In this document: positions 13,149-13,208 of the stretch, in pieces
Position numbering within the stretch: position 1 is the first letter of the stretch
Layout: every line of letters starts with the position of its first letter
NCBI GenBank assembly: GCA_030044235.1
Contig: JASHWD010000003.1
Span: forward strand, 1 to 13,208
DNA length: 13,208 nt
Direction of reading: 5' to 3'
Source: Candidatus Parvarchaeota archaeon
Lineage (GTDB): Archaea; Nanobdellota; Nanobdellia; Parvarchaeales; Parvarchaeaceae
Notes under the pieces: generated by a model
What the model was told of the DNA's origin: nothing
Databases searched by the model: none
What the model saw: the letters and a program-made list of their open reading frames with translations, nothing else
Position numbers and translations under genes: made by a program

Positions 13149-13208
13149 CGTTTGGGAATTGTATAAAGGCGGCGCGACTGCCAAGAACAAGAGTTGCCCC
13201 AAATGCGG
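13111..13208 (+). CDS. rps27ae: Ribosomal protein S27ae (3' end cut off by the window)
   Basis: Thirty-two full codons are visible: a Lys-rich start (MPKSKKKKRE), then VWELYKGG, and the first zinc-binding cysteine pair C29-x-x-C32 in SCPKCG. This matches archaeal S27ae, a small-subunit zinc-ribbon protein whose second cysteine pair would lie beyond the window. The gene lies within and past the 3' end of rps24e, the conserved order in archaea. I chose ATG 13111 because MPK plus a basic run is a natural start; in-frame ATG 13099 and GTG 13102 would add three or four residues (MVLF). Confidence 0.88.
   Translation, partial: MPKSKKKKREASNVWELYKGGATAKNKSCPKC

Overview
The window is AT-rich archaeal chromosome. 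A flap endonuclease, a type II methionine aminopeptidase, a family B DNA polymerase, an archaeal RNA polymerase subunit Rpo7, Spt4 and the archaeal/eukaryal-type ribosomal proteins S24e and S27ae fix the domain. Dense packing, short proteins, archaeal TATA boxes placed right at start codons, and a family of small membrane proteins of a kind I associate with DPANN genomes suggest a DPANN archaeon, possibly Micrarchaeota/ARMAN-like. That finer placement is inference. I see no tRNA, rRNA, insertion sequence, intein or CRISPR array.

Left part, minus strand (1-7363). A cut-off gene at the edge encodes a membrane-anchored, sequon-rich surface protein. Next comes a short stretch with a probable broken small gene, then a two-gene unit map-fen separated by one base. 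A lone helical protein of unknown function follows, with its own strong TATA box, then polB (GTG start) and glmS. Pol B and FEN1 are a replication/repair pair, and both end in a degenerate PCNA-binding motif. GlmS makes glucosamine-6-phosphate, the entry point to UDP-GlcNAc and so to surface glycans. That fits the many predicted N-glycosylation sequons on membrane proteins at 1-417 and 8927-10802.

Middle, plus strand (7522-8930). A winged-helix protein with an S-layer-like C-terminal region ending in a canonical EF-hand loop overlaps thpR, the RNA 2',3'-cyclic phosphodiesterase, by four bases.

Membrane block (8927-11129). Three minus-strand genes encode diverged paralogues. Each has about five membrane segments, a shared basic/aromatic motif after the first segment, and sequon-rich outside parts. 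They look like subunits of one uncharacterised envelope complex. A divergent two-TM protein shares their promoter: a perfectly palindromic TATA box lies midway in a 51-bp gap, about 26 nt from each start codon.

Right part. A MoeB/ThiF-like E1 enzyme (minus) is divergent from the conserved archaeal cluster rpo7-spt4-rps24e-rps27ae, which runs off the window. Only rpo7 has a clear Shine-Dalgarno sequence (GGAGG). Most other first genes have the TATA box 25-28 nt before the start codon, which predicts leaderless mRNAs.
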